From Parvibacter caecicola (GTDB lineage Bacteria; Actinomycetota; Coriobacteriia; Coriobacteriales; Eggerthellaceae): a stretch of 64,000 nucleotides of DNA. Position numbers and translations under genes: made by a program. The stretch is from NCBI RefSeq assembly GCF_003725335.1, contig NZ_QIBY01000001.1, positions 248,001 through 312,000 of the forward strand, read 5' to 3'. The notes below the pieces were generated by a model. That model saw only the letters and a program-made list of their open reading frames with translations. It ran no database searches and was not told the origin of the DNA. This document shows positions 14,391 through 23,868 of this stretch, piece by piece; the stretch's first letter is position 1; each line of letters starts with the position of its first letter.

Positions 14391-17300
14391 ATGGCATCTC
14401 CTGCACGCCGCTTTCCCTGGGGCCGCTGGCTCATGGGCGCCCTGGCCTCCCTTGCCGCCGCCGCGGCGGTTACCGTGGCCGGCGCCGGCGCCTTCTACAC
14501 CGCCACCGACCGCGTGGCCAACAGTTTCGCGCCCGATGCGGAAGAGCCCCAGACCATCGTGGCCTTCTATTGCGACACGGACAAGAGCGTGAACTTCGCC
14601 GCCGTCGAAGAGGGGGACATCACCCGCGAGGGCCCCTACTACTTCATCATGGGCAAGCGCTGCGACGTCTACTACGACGCCCAGCAACCGCTGCACTACG
14701 ACGACACGGGGCAATCGGCCTTCTGCACCTGCAACCGCAACTTCGCCAGCAAGGTTTACCCCAGCAAAGAGCAGCGCATCAAAAAGGTGCGCTTCCTGAA
14801 CCCCGTACGCCCCACCGCCATGAACGGCTGGTTCTGCCAGTTGGGGCGCGTGGATACGGTGGAGGGGCTGGAGAATCTGGATTCGTCCCGGGCCGCCACG
14901 TTGGACTGGTGCTTCTCCGGCAGCAGCGGCGCAGGCCTCACGGCTATTGCGGCGGCGCTGGACACCCGGTCGGTCACCTCGCTTCGCCATTGTTTCGACG
15001 GCGCCCACTTAGAGGGGTTCAACCTATCCAGCTGGAACACGGCGGCGGTGCGCGACATGAGCGGCGCCTTCGCCGAAGCCACCGGCGGCCATCTCGACTT
15101 GAGCGCTTGGGACGTGAGGGCCGTGGAGAGCTTCGACGAGATGTTTTTCGGCGCCTTCAAGCAGTACTATTTTGAAACGAGCGGCCTGGAGAGCACCGAC
15201 CATCAGGCCGCCTGCACCGAAGAGTGGTGGCAGCTGAACGTTTCCGGCTGGCAGCCGCAGTCGATGAAATCCTATCGCGACATGTTCCGCACCTGCTTTA
15301 CGAAGGAAGTAGACTTGAGCGGCTTTTCCAACGGCGGCATCGGCCACGACCCCGGGCTCGGCGCCTCTTACATCCGCCGCATCACCGTGGGCGAAAACTG
15401 GGATTGGAGCCGGGTGAAAAGCGGAAGCACCCCCTGGTTCGCCTGGGACACGCGGGAAAGCTTCGGCCCTTGGGACCAAGGCAGGGGCGCGCGCCCCGGC
15501 AACGGCCGCGCCGACACCTACGACCGCAGCTGTCTTTTGGCGGTGCTCTACCAAGGCACCATGACGGTGTACGAGGTGCTGCAAACCACCCAGGACGGCT
15601 CCGATGGCATCTTGGGAAACAAGCTGTACCAGGTGTTCCAGCGCTACAACGAAGGCCTCTACGACCAGTATTTCGAACTGGATCACAAGCGCAGCTACGG
15701 AAACGGGGCCGAACTGCCCTGGGCAGAAGCCGCCCCCGATGTTTCCCGCTTCGTGTTCGCAAGCGACATCTCCCCTGCCTCCATGGAGCACTGGTTCGAC
15801 GGGTTCACCAGCTGCAGCACCTTCGATTTGCAGAAGATTGACGCCAGGAACTGCTGTCAGACCACGCCCCTATTCGCCAATTGCGAGGAGCTGCAAACCG
15901 TCCGCTTCGGCAGCAATTGGCAGTTCGCGGAAGCCCGCGACGGCGCCACCCGCTTGCCGGCGGGCACCTGGTCCGGCGATGAGGGGAACTACGACGCCGC
16001 AGACCCCCTGCCGGTGCCGGGCCAGTACCAGCGCCTGAATCCGATGGCCTACCTCACCGAAAACGGCACGCTGCACTTGAGCGACGGAAAACAGTGGCCG
16101 AGCGTCCCTGCCGGAGAGGGCAGAATGGTGAAGCATGCCTATCTGGGCTTCGACTGGCTTTCCAGCCTGCAGCCGCAGATGCCCTGGAGCTCATGGGATT
16201 ACCGCGCCGTGACGGTGGACACCCCCTTGGCGCCCGCCTCTTGCGTCCGCTGGTTCCAGGACTCTTCCGCCGAGAAGATGAACGTGGCCCTGCTCGACAC
16301 CACCGACTGCTTAGCCATGGAGGAGATGTTCGACGGGTGCGACGCCCTGCGGGACATCGCGCTGGGGGAAGCCTTCTCCTTCAGCGGCAGCGGCGACGAG
16401 CCCCTGTGCCGCCTGCCCGGCACCCAATGGAAATGCATGGAAACCGGGGAAGCCTATACCCCCGACGAAATCCCCAACCGCACCGCCGGCCGCTACATCC
16501 GCGGAATGGAGTGGCAGGCCCTGGTATTGGAGCGGCCGGCCACGGGCCTTACGCTCAGCTTCCGGCTGTGCGGCGCGGTAGCGGAAGGGGGCGCCCTTGA
16601 CGACGGCTCGACGGTGCTGGCCGCCTACACTGGCTTCGACCGCACCGCCTACCAATGCGCCGAGGACGTACCTTGGGCCCAGTGGGCCGGCCAGATAGGC
16701 GCGGTGGAGGTACCGGACAACCTGGCCCCAACGGCCACCAGCTACTGGTTCGCGGGCCTTTCCCGCTGCAAGACGATGAACCTGAGCGGTCTGGACACCA
16801 GCCGCTGCCAGAGCATGGCGGGGATGTTCGACGGCTGCCGCGCCACCACCATCGAGCTGGGGGAAGCCTTCTCCTTCGAGGGGTGCACTGAAAGCCGCCT
16901 GTGCAATCTGCCCGAGGGCACCTGGGTGGCGCAGCGGGAGAACATCGGGTACCGAACCGCCGCCGACATCCCTTCCGGAAAGGCAGACCAGTACAAAACC
17001 GGCCTTGTGCCCTACGTTTTGTACCTGACCAACAACGAGCTGCACTTCGTGCTGGCCGACCCCGCCGAAGACTGGGAAGATGGCTACCAGGGGCAGGGGG
17101 TGCGGTGGTATCGCCGCTTCAGCGGATCCCTTGCCAGCGCCCCCTGGCACGACGAAGTGGGCTACGGCAGCCTGAACATTGCAATGAACGCGAAACGGGT
17201 GGTGGTGCAGCACCCCATGGAAGCAATGTCGGTGGCCGGCTGGTTCAAAAACTTCACCGCTTGCACCGAAATGGACCTGCGGCGGCTGGATGTATCCCGC

Positions 17301-17921
17301 TGCACATCGCTGGCGGAAACGTTTGCCGAATGCACGGCGCTCGAGCAGCTGCATGTGGAAAGCTGGAATGTGACCAACGTGACCACGATGGTCGGCGCTT
17401 TCTACCGCAATTTGAAGCTAACCGAGCTCGACCTGTCCGGATGGCAGCCGGAAAACTGCGCGTCGTTCTCTACCGCCTTCGCCCGCTGCATCAGGCTGTC
17501 GTCACTTGACATCTCCCATTGGAAAGCGACAAAGGGCACGGATTTTTCATCCATGTTCCTGAACTGCAACGCCTTGGGCCAATTGGATCTGCAAGCCTTG
17601 AATCCTGCGGTCGCCACCGACCTCAGCTCAATGTTTAAAGGATGCGGGAATTTGCAGCAGCTCGACATCTCCGCTTTCACGGTGGACGGCAGCTGCGACG
17701 TGTACCGCACGTTCGAGGACTGCGAAGCGCTGCGCACCGTCTACGCCCCCACATGGGACACGGCCGCCTGCAAGCATCCGGAATACACCTTCAGCAACTG
17801 TCTCGCCCTCATCGGCCAAAACGGCACCACCATCGCCACGCTGCGCTCCTGCGCGGTTTCAGGGGCGCGACTTGACCTGCCGCAGCAGCCGGGGCTGTTC
17901 AGCCAGCGGCCACCGGAGTAA
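14391..17921 (+). CDS. Large BspA/DUF285-like repeat surface protein (1176 aa)
   Basis: Huge secreted protein with a SipW-type signal peptide (AVTVAGAGAFYTATDRVANSF). The body contains at least four irregular blocks of about 165 residues, each ending near a W..LPxGTW-type motif (for example LGEAFSFSGSGDEPLCRLPGT and LGEAFSFEGCTESRLCNLPEGT). Within them lie DUF285/BspA-like units such as LDTSRCQSMAGMFDGC and MDLRRLDVSRCTSL. The last 250 residues are a cleaner run of five such units (LTELDLSGW, LSSLDISHW, LGQLDLQAL, LQQLDISAF). DUF285 units form leucine-rich-repeat-like solenoids often used in adhesion. No LPXTG or TM anchor is present at the C-terminus. The ATG at 14391 follows GAAAGGATC. It closes the surface operon before a terminator. 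Confidence 0.78.
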   Translation: MASPARRFPWGRWLMGALASLAAAAAVTVAGAGAFYTATDRVANSFAPDAEEPQTIVAFYCDTDKSVNFAAVEEGDITREGPYYFIMGKRCDVYYDAQQPLHYDDTGQSAFCTCNRNFASKVYPSKEQRIKKVRFLNPVRPTAMNGWFCQLGRVDTVEGLENLDSSRAATLDWCFSGSSGAGLTAIAAALDTRSVTSLRHCFDGAHLEGFNLSSWNTAAVRDMSGAFAEATGGHLDLSAWDVRAVESFDEMFFGAFKQYYFETSGLESTDHQAACTEEWWQLNVSGWQPQSMKSYRDMFRTCFTKEVDLSGFSNGGIGHDPGLGASYIRRITVGENWDWSRVKSGSTPWFAWDTRESFGPWDQGRGARPGNGRADTYDRSCLLAVLYQGTMTVYEVLQTTQDGSDGILGNKLYQVFQRYNEGLYDQYFELDHKRSYGNGAELPWAEAAPDVSRFVFASDISPASMEHWFDGFTSCSTFDLQKIDARNCCQTTPLFANCEELQTVRFGSNWQFAEARDGATRLPAGTWSGDEGNYDAADPLPVPGQYQRLNPMAYLTENGTLHLSDGKQWPSVPAGEGRMVKHAYLGFDWLSSLQPQMPWSSWDYRAVTVDTPLAPASCVRWFQDSSAEKMNVALLDTTDCLAMEEMFDGCDALRDIALGEAFSFSGSGDEPLCRLPGTQWKCMETGEAYTPDEIPNRTAGRYIRGMEWQALVLERPATGLTLSFRLCGAVAEGGALDDGSTVLAAYTGFDRTAYQCAEDVPWAQWAGQIGAVEVPDNLAPTATSYWFAGLSRCKTMNLSGLDTSRCQSMAGMFDGCRATTIELGEAFSFEGCTESRLCNLPEGTWVAQRENIGYRTAADIPSGKADQYKTGLVPYVLYLTNNELHFVLADPAEDWEDGYQGQGVRWYRRFSGSLASAPWHDEVGYGSLNIAMNAKRVVVQHPMEAMSVAGWFKNFTACTEMDLRRLDVSRCTSLAETFAECTALEQLHVESWNVTNVTTMVGAFYRNLKLTELDLSGWQPENCASFSTAFARCIRLSSLDISHWKATKGTDFSSMFLNCNALGQLDLQALNPAVATDLSSMFKGCGNLQQLDISAFTVDGSCDVYRTFEDCEALRTVYAPTWDTAACKHPEYTFSNCLALIGQNGTTIATLRSCAVSGARLDLPQQPGLFSQRPPE

Positions 17922-17930
17922 CGGCGCAAC

Positions 17931-17960
17931 GAAAACGGGCCCGGATGCTCCGGGCCCGTT
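17931..17960. terminator. Bidirectional terminator between surface module and rubredoxin
   Basis: A perfect 11-bp stem (AACGGGCCCGG, 17934-17944, with 17950-17960), loop ATGCT. The minus strand ends in CCCGTTTTCGTT, a good signal for rubredoxin; the plus strand has only a short T tail. Confidence 0.75.
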
Positions 17961-17988
17961 CCAACACCGTAGCGCTTGCCGTCCGGCT

Positions 17989-18153
17989 TTAGTCCTCGTA
18001 CAGGGAGAATTGATCCTTGCTCACGCCGCAAACCGGGCACACCCAATCCTCCGGGATGTTCTCGAACGCGGTGCCGGGCTCAATGCCGCCGTCCGGGTCG
18101 CCCACTTCGGGATCGTAGATGTAACCGCATACATCGCACACGTACTTCTGCAT
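17989..18153 (-). CDS. Rubredoxin
   Basis: A complete 54-residue rubredoxin, a small cytoplasmic one-iron electron carrier. Both Cys pairs that bind iron are present: [12 protein letters not shown] at residues 4-15 and [13 protein letters not shown] at 37-49, with the usual GDPDGGI loop between them. The ATG at 18153 has AGGAGG 7 bases upstream and the gene has its own terminator at 17931-17960. In anaerobes rubredoxin usually serves oxygen or peroxide detoxification; no partner (rubrerythrin, desulfoferrodoxin) lies next to it, so the specific role is unknown. Confidence 0.95.
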   Translation of the reverse strand: MQKYVCDVCGYIYDPEVGDPDGGIEPGTAFENIPEDWVCPVCGVSKDQFSLYED

Positions 18154-18339
18154 AATGCGCCTCCTGTTGATTCGTGTTTTTACAAGCTACGGCAGGGCCC
18201 CGCATGGCAAACCGCCGCGGGAACCGTTGCGCATCCATGTTCTCACGCCTGGCCGCCGCGGCGGCAGGGACAGACCCAGCCGAAACCATACCGTAGGCTG
18301 GGCGATAGCTGGAAGCGGCAGCACCCTCGGCGCCGGCCG

Positions 18340-19074
18340 CTATGGTTCGGTCACAGGGGTCATCTCCGCCTGCTTGGCATCGCGCCTGCGCGCCCGCAGC
18401 GGGCTAAGTCGCCCGCGCAGCTTCCCGTAAAGCCCCATGTACACGTTCACGATCATCCCGGTGAAGACGGCGCATACCACCGTGCCCTCCCGCACGCCCG
18501 CCAAATGGCCGGTGAAGGCGAAGGCGCACCCCAGCGCCAAGGCGGCGCAAACCAGGTCGAAGCACACCTTTATGGTGCCGAAGCGGGCGCCAGTTTTGCG
18601 CACCACCGCCTGCACCACCGCTTCTCCGCAGTTCATCACCGTGCCCGATACCACCGTCATCACGATGCCCGCCGCCAGCACTGCCATCCCGACGGCAAGC
18701 CAAAGCCACGAATGGAAATAGCTGGCCGGCGCCGTGTCGCCCAGCGCTGTGACGAAGAAATCGATGCACAGGCCGAAGAAGACCGAAATGGGGATCTGCA
18801 GCAAATCCACCAACCGGAACTGGCTGCGCAGCAGGGCCACTTGCACCAGCACCAAAAAACACTGCCATGCCAGCATAAAGGACCCGAAACTGACGGCGGG
18901 AAACGCGATGCTGAGCACATTGGGGCAGGCGGAGATGGGGGAATTCCCCAACTGGGCCCGCACCACCACGTCTATCCCCAAGGCCATGACGGCGATGCCC
19001 GCAAGCATGAGCCCGATGCGCCCCGCCATGAAAAGGGCGGCCGCCGACGGCCGCCCCGAGCGCTCGCGCCCCAT
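18340..19074 (-). CDS. YczE/YyaS/YitT-family membrane protein
   Basis: An integral membrane protein of 244 residues with five or six TM helices. The first helix pair holds the family pattern GIDVVVRAQLGNSPISACPNVLS, similar to the G..l.v.a.lG.sPi segment of YczE-type proteins, whose function is not established. The ATG at 19074 has AAGGGAAAG before it. The C-terminus is a short basic/acidic tail. A TATAAC-like box lies at 19170-19175 on the minus strand. Neighbours (rubredoxin and an ABC exporter) give no clear functional hint. Confidence 0.75.
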   Translation of the reverse strand: MGRERSGRPSAAALFMAGRIGLMLAGIAVMALGIDVVVRAQLGNSPISACPNVLSIAFPAVSFGSFMLAWQCFLVLVQVALLRSQFRLVDLLQIPISVFFGLCIDFFVTALGDTAPASYFHSWLWLAVGMAVLAAGIVMTVVSGTVMNCGEAVVQAVVRKTGARFGTIKVCFDLVCAALALGCAFAFTGHLAGVREGTVVCAVFTGMIVNVYMGLYGKLRGRLSPLRARRRDAKQAEMTPVTEP

Positions 19075-19271
19075 GGACTTTCCCTTAACCCGAATCTCGC
19101 TTCCGCGGTTTTTCGGCCGAACCGTCATTGTTCACCACCCTTTCTTCTCGCGTTTGGATACCGCCATTAGTTATAGCAAGGTAACATCCGCCGCTAAGGA
19201 TGATTTACGCCAGACGAGCCGAACCGCCCCGCCGGTGATGCGCCCCGAAGGGCGGAAGGTGCCGAAGCGCA

Positions 19272-20498
19272 TCAGCGGCTGCGGGCCGCCGCCGCATTGC
19301 CGCCGGCCTGGGAGCTTTGCAGCCGGAGCCTTCCGCCCACCAGCGCCGCTACGAAAATCGCCACGGCGAACAGCGCAAGCACCCCAAGCGACGGCAAGGC
19401 GGACGCCCACAGGGCATCGGTGGCGCCCCCGGCCTCCGAGCAGGAACTCAGGACGTTCGTAAGCCAATACACCGGAGTGAACGAGGCCACCGCCTGCACG
19501 CTGGCGGGGAGCAGAGAAATGCTCACCCAGGCGCCGCCCAAGAACGTGAACACCATCCCCACGATGTTGCCCACCGCGTTCGACACCATTTCGCTTGCCC
19601 CCAGCTGTCCGAGAAGGAAGGCAATGGCGAGCGGCGTGAGCGCATAGAGGAACGTGGCGATGAGCGCCAAAGCCAGCGCCCCGGGCGGCAAGCAAGCGGC
19701 GGACCCCCGGAACGCCGCAAGCCCCAGCCCTATGATGAAGGCCCACACCGCAACCGTCACCACAAACCCGGCGGCCACCTTCTGCATCCCCAGGGAAAGG
19801 GCGCTCACCGGGGAAACCAGCACCCTGCGGCGCACGTCAACCCGGCTGAAGGCGCCCATCAGCAACCCCACCGACACCACGATGGCCGCCGTGAGCGGGT
19901 AGCTACCCCACATGAGGTAAAACAGGAACGCATCGGCGCCCACCGCAAGCTGGGGAGGATTGACCACCTGCACCGAAGCGCTTTCCTGCGCAGCCTCGTT
20001 GGCGGACGCAATGGCCTGCGCGGCGGAGGCCCCAAGGTCGAGGGCCGCTGTCACCCCTACCAAGCGCAGGTACTGGTTCACCTGGGTGTCCGCCAGCATC
20101 GCCGAGGAAGACTGGAAGCTGAACACCGACTCCAACTGCGGCGCAACGCCGCTACCGCGGGCCGCGGCCATGAAATCCTCTTCAAAACCCTCTGGCACTA
20201 TGAGCAGGTAATCCACCTGGCCGGTGGCAACCGCATCCTGCAGGGCCCGTTGCTCGTCGGCAACTTCCACCCACTCCCCGCGGGCGGCCAGGAACTCCCC
20301 GATCGCCCGGGACAGCCGGCTGTCGTCCCGGTCCACCACCGTGAACGGGATTCGGGCGGCCGAGAACTCCCCTTCATCGGGGGCGGCCACCAAGCTCTGG
20401 CCCATGAACAGCCCCATCAGGCTCAAAAGGCCCACGTAAACTATCAGGTAAACCGGATGGCGGAGGCACACCCCCAACGCGGTCTTAAATGCTTGCAT
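19272..20498 (-). CDS. ABC-2 type transporter permease (second subunit)
   Basis: Exporter permease of 408 residues, with one N-terminal TM helix (YLIVYVGLLSLMGLFMG), a large extracytoplasmic domain (~40-215) and five C-terminal TM helices. The layout is that of ABC-2/YhgE-like half-transporters (one TM, large loop, cluster of TMs). The ATG at 20498 follows AGGAGG. It overlaps the preceding permease gene by 14 bases and shares an operon with the ATPase at 21682-22620. Together they would export a hydrophobic compound, drug or peptide; the substrate cannot be inferred. No terminator was clearly seen downstream. Confidence 0.85.
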   Translation of the reverse strand: MQAFKTALGVCLRHPVYLIVYVGLLSLMGLFMGQSLVAAPDEGEFSAARIPFTVVDRDDSRLSRAIGEFLAARGEWVEVADEQRALQDAVATGQVDYLLIVPEGFEEDFMAAARGSGVAPQLESVFSFQSSSAMLADTQVNQYLRLVGVTAALDLGASAAQAIASANEAAQESASVQVVNPPQLAVGADAFLFYLMWGSYPLTAAIVVSVGLLMGAFSRVDVRRRVLVSPVSALSLGMQKVAAGFVVTVAVWAFIIGLGLAAFRGSAACLPPGALALALIATFLYALTPLAIAFLLGQLGASEMVSNAVGNIVGMVFTFLGGAWVSISLLPASVQAVASFTPVYWLTNVLSSCSEAGGATDALWASALPSLGVLALFAVAIFVAALVGGRLRLQSSQAGGNAAAARSR

Positions 20499-21672
20499 AG
20501 CGCTGCCTCCTCATGAACACCATCGCCACCGCGAAAAGCACCGCCGTCGTCGCGGCCAGCAATGCCAGCTTCTCGCCAAAAACCGCCAGGCCGTCGTAGT
20601 AGTACAGGCTGTAGAACATGTCGCATATGGCCTTCGCCGGATTAAGGGAGGCCAACAGCGGGAAATTGCGGGCAACTTCGTCCGCCAGCTGCATGCAGGG
20701 CTGCCCGTACAAACCAGCGAACAGCGACAGCAGGCAGGTGCCGCCCGTCAGCAGCCCGGCTTTGCCTCCCATGTCCACCTTGGGCAGGGCCCCCAAGGCG
20801 CATCCCACCGAGCAGGCCATCAGCGCCGCGGCTGCCATGCCCAGAAGGGCCGCGCCGTCGCGATTGCCGAAATCCACCCCCACCACTAACCGCACGTAGG
20901 CGAACGCCACCGCCAGGCAGGCGAAGCTCACCAGCCAGGACGCGGCCACCGTGACCAGCAGCGTGCGGCCGCGCGACAGACCGCCCAGCGCCCGCCTGGC
21001 CCCAACCGGCGAGAGGTTGGGCTGGGTTTGGCAGATGGCGTACATCGCGATTTGGGCCCCGAACAGCGCCGCCATGCCGAACAGCGCGTAGTAGAAGCGC
21101 ACCGTTTCCCGCGGGGCCGACCGGGTAAGGGAAACTTCTTTCGTGTAGCCCTCTTCGCTGAAGGCGGCCTCGACGGCCGACAGATCCGCGAAGACCAACG
21201 GGTTCTGCGCCGCCAAGTCGGCGATGAGCCGGGCGTTTTGCAGGTAAGCGGTGGCCACCGTCTCCAATATGGAGCGGTTCACATCGCCAAGCCCCGCTAC
21301 GCCCTCCAAGCTGACCGCCGGGGCCACCTCCACTTCCGGCCGACCCTCGGCGTCCACCCGCAAAACGCCGGCCACTTCCCCGCTTTCAAGCGCCGCGCGG
21401 GCCGCTTCGCCGCTGGCGAATTCGCGAATGTCCAACAGCTTATCGCCCCCCGGTTGGGAGAGCTGATCCACCACTGCGGAGAAGCCCGACTCGCCCCAAG
21501 CCTCGTCGGCCACCACGGCCGTCGCCACTGGCTCGAATACCGTTCCCTCGTCAATCTTGTCGAACATGAACATGAAGATGGTGGATAAGATGAGGGGAAA
21601 CGCCAGCGCCCACACGAACAGCGACCGCTCCCGCACCAGCATGCGCAAGGTGCCCAAGAATACCGTGCCCAT
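20485..21672 (-). CDS. ABC-2 type transporter permease (first subunit)
   Basis: A 395-residue permease with the same plan as its neighbour: an N-terminal helix (LFVWALAFPLILSTIFMFMF), a large extracytoplasmic region of about 150 residues and a C-terminal cluster of five or six helices ending in RRQRYASI. The two permeases share topology but little obvious sequence, suggesting a heterodimer. The ATG at 21672 has AGGGGG upstream and lies 9 bases after the ATPase stop. Likely controlled by the divergently encoded two-component system at 22777-24527. Confidence 0.85.
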   Translation of the reverse strand: MGTVFLGTLRMLVRERSLFVWALAFPLILSTIFMFMFDKIDEGTVFEPVATAVVADEAWGESGFSAVVDQLSQPGGDKLLDIREFASGEAARAALESGEVAGVLRVDAEGRPEVEVAPAVSLEGVAGLGDVNRSILETVATAYLQNARLIADLAAQNPLVFADLSAVEAAFSEEGYTKEVSLTRSAPRETVRFYYALFGMAALFGAQIAMYAICQTQPNLSPVGARRALGGLSRGRTLLVTVAASWLVSFACLAVAFAYVRLVVGVDFGNRDGAALLGMAAAALMACSVGCALGALPKVDMGGKAGLLTGGTCLLSLFAGLYGQPCMQLADEVARNFPLLASLNPAKAICDMFYSLYYYDGLAVFGEKLALLAATTAVLFAVAMVFMRRQRYASI

Positions 21673-21681
21673 GGTGCCCCC

Positions 21682-22620
21682 TTAATCCCGCAGCTGTTTG
21701 CCGGTTATCTCAAGGAACACGTCGTTCAACGTGGGGGGCTCGGAGTACAGGCGCCCCACGGCGATGGAGGCGTCCGCCAGCACCCCCAGCACGTCCCCCA
21801 CATTGTGGGCCCCTTGCTCGCAGTGCACCGAAAGCAGCTCGCCGTCGTAGTCGATGCGGCGCACGTGGGGCAGGCTGGCGATGCGGCGCCGCACCTCGTC
21901 GGGCAGGAGCGCCACTTCCGCGCGGATGCGCTCGCCGGTGCCCACCATGGCCTTCAGCTCGGCGTTGGTGCCCACCGCCACCGCGCGGCCGCGGTCCATG
22001 ATCATGATGCGGGAGCAAATCTCCTCCACTTCTTCCATGTAATGGCTGGTATAGACCACCGTGCAGCCGCGCTCGTTCATGAGGCGAATGCCCTCCAGGA
22101 TGGCGTTGCGGCTTTGGGGATCCACCGCCACCGTGGGTTCGTCGAAGAAGGCCAGGCTGGGACAGTGCGCGATGCCGCAGGCGATGTTCAGGCGCCGCAG
22201 CAGGCCGCCGGAGAGCTTGCGGGGGCGGAACTTGCGGTAATCCTCAAGCCCCACGAAGCTGATGGCCTCCTCCACAAGGCGCCTGCGCTCCTTGCGATCG
22301 GCCACGTACAGGGCGCAGAAGAAGTCGATGTTCTCCTGCACGGTGAGCTCTTCGAACAGGGCCACGTTCTGGGGCACCACGCCGATCTTGCGTTTGAGCT
22401 GGTAGGCGGTGGGGGTCATGGGCTGCCCGAACAGCTGGATGATTCCCTTGTCGTAGGTGAGCAGCTGCAGTATGCAGTTGATGGCGGTGGTCTTTCCCGA
22501 ACCGTTGGGTCCCAGAAGCCCGAACACCTCCCCCGGCTGTATGGTCAGATCGAAATGGTCCAGCGCCATCACGTCCCCATAGCGCTTCACCAGATTGTTC
22601 ACTTCGACGATGGCGCTCAT
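21682..22620 (-). CDS. ABC transporter ATP-binding protein (drug/peptide export type)
   Basis: Cytoplasmic ATPase of 312 residues that drives the two permeases encoded downstream. Walker [10 protein letters not shown]-loop [12 protein letters not shown], signature [12 protein letters not shown], Walker [14 protein letters not shown] and H-loop [12 protein letters not shown] are all intact. A C-terminal extension of ~75 residues follows, as in DrrA/YadG-type exporters. The ATG at 22620 follows AGGAGG. An in-frame extension to 22728 lacks a ribosome site. It is the first gene of a three-gene operon divergent from a histidine kinase gene. Confidence 0.93.
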   Translation of the reverse strand: MSAIVEVNNLVKRYGDVMALDHFDLTIQPGEVFGLLGPNGSGKTTAINCILQLLTYDKGIIQLFGQPMTPTAYQLKRKIGVVPQNVALFEELTVQENIDFFCALYVADRKERRRLVEEAISFVGLEDYRKFRPRKLSGGLLRRLNIACGIAHCPSLAFFDEPTVAVDPQSRNAILEGIRLMNERGCTVVYTSHYMEEVEEICSRIMIMDRGRAVAVGTNAELKAMVGTGERIRAEVALLPDEVRRRIASLPHVRRIDYDGELLSVHCEQGAHNVGDVLGVLADASIAVGRLYSEPPTLNDVFLEITGKQLRD

Positions 22621-22764
22621 CGGCCTCCTGCTCCCTTCTGCGCCGTTGCCCCGCCGGCATGGCGGGCAAACGCTCCTCTCGGCTTTTTCGCATTGTGCCC
22701 CGAAACCGCCGCTGCCCGTAAGTGCCAAATGTCACCACTTTCAAGCTGCCCGCGGCGGCGCCGC

Positions 22765-22777
22765 TATAATGGCCCCA
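22765..22777 (+). promoter_or_regulatory. Leaderless promoter of the histidine kinase gene
   Basis: A perfect -10 box TATAAT (22765-22770) is followed by six bases and the ATG, so transcription should begin at or one base from the start codon. No Shine-Dalgarno sequence and no clear -35 box. Confidence 0.65.
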
Positions 22778-23868
22778 TGGATCGCGCCATAGACCAAACA
22801 GTGCTTCTCGTCCTTTGCACCGCTTGCGCCCTGCACGGGCTGCCAGGGGAAAACCCTGCTGTCCTGGTGGGGGCCTGCCTCGCGGCCTTTTCGGCGGCAG
22901 GCCTGATGGAGTTCTTCCGCGCCGCGCCCCACAAGGCGGCAACGGGCATCGTCTTCCTTGCAGCCTGCTGCGCCTGGGCGCCCCTGGGCGCCTTCGCCCC
23001 GCTGGGGGCCTACGGCGCCGTGGTCAACCATCAGCGCTGGCTGGCGCCGCTGTGGCTGGTGCCGCTTTTGCTCTGCTGGCCCCGCTTGAACCCCGCCGCC
23101 TTCGGGGCGCTGGCGCTTTTGGCGGCGCTGGCGGCGTTCATGGCATGGCGAAGCCGCACGCGCACTGCCGAAGAGCAACGCCTGCGCACCCTGCGGGATA
23201 ATTTGCAAGAAGAACACCTGGCGCTGGCCGCCCGCGCCCGCAACCTCCAAGAACGCCAGGATTTGGAAGTGCACTGCGCCGTGCTGGACGAACGGGGCCG
23301 CATCGCCCGTGAAATCCACGACAACGTGGGGCACCTGCTCACCCGGGCACTGCTGCAAACCCGGGCGCTCGCAGTAAGCCGGCAAGAAGACGCGGCCCTG
23401 AGCGCGGCCATCGCCCCGCTGGAAACCACGCTGGACGAAGCGCTGGCCACCGTCCGCGCCAGCGTCCACAACCTGCACCAGGAAGCATTCGACCCGCGCC
23501 AGGCGCTTGAAGAGGCGGTTTGCGATTTGCCCTCGCTTCAGGGAACGCTGCGCTACGAGGTGTGCCACCTGCCGCGCCCGGTGGCCCTGGCGGCCATCGC
23601 CATCGTGCGGGAAGGGCTCTCCAACGCCGTCAACCACGGGCACGCCTCCGCCGCCTCCGTCGCGCTGGAGGAGTTCCCCGGATTTTTCCGGCTGCGTCTG
23701 GAAAACAACGGCACCGCCCGGCCCACCGACACCGACGGAATGGGCATCGCCTCCATGCGCCAGCGAGCCGAGGCCCTGGGCGGCAGCTTCTCGTTCGCTC
23801 CGCGCGAGCCGCACCTTGCCGGCAGCCGCATCATCGCCACGTTCCCCAAGCAGCAGGAGCAGCCATGA
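22777..23868 (+). CDS. NarL-family sensor histidine kinase (HisKA_3)
   Basis: Membrane sensor kinase of 363 residues. Four or five TM helices fill residues 1-125, a coiled segment follows, and then the HisKA_3 phosphoacceptor motif REIHDNVGHLLTRALLQTRA. The HATPase_c domain shows the N box (EGLSNAVNHGHAS) and the G box (DGMGIASMRQRAEALGG). There is no large extracytoplasmic domain, so it may sense a membrane signal, as in LiaS/DesK types. The stop overlaps the start of the response regulator (ATGA), so the two are translated together. Divergent orientation to the ABC-2 operon suggests that operon is its target. Confidence 0.92.
   Translation: MDRAIDQTVLLVLCTACALHGLPGENPAVLVGACLAAFSAAGLMEFFRAAPHKAATGIVFLAACCAWAPLGAFAPLGAYGAVVNHQRWLAPLWLVPLLLCWPRLNPAAFGALALLAALAAFMAWRSRTRTAEEQRLRTLRDNLQEEHLALAARARNLQERQDLEVHCAVLDERGRIAREIHDNVGHLLTRALLQTRALAVSRQEDAALSAAIAPLETTLDEALATVRASVHNLHQEAFDPRQALEEAVCDLPSLQGTLRYEVCHLPRPVALAAIAIVREGLSNAVNHGHASAASVALEEFPGFFRLRLENNGTARPTDTDGMGIASMRQRAEALGGSFSFAPREPHLAGSRIIATFPKQQEQP

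Noticed and set aside
21805-22776. Frame continuous with the histidine kinase extending ~320 codons upstream
   Set aside because: It runs antisense to the ABC ATPase gene; the kinase begins at the ATG directly after TATAAT.
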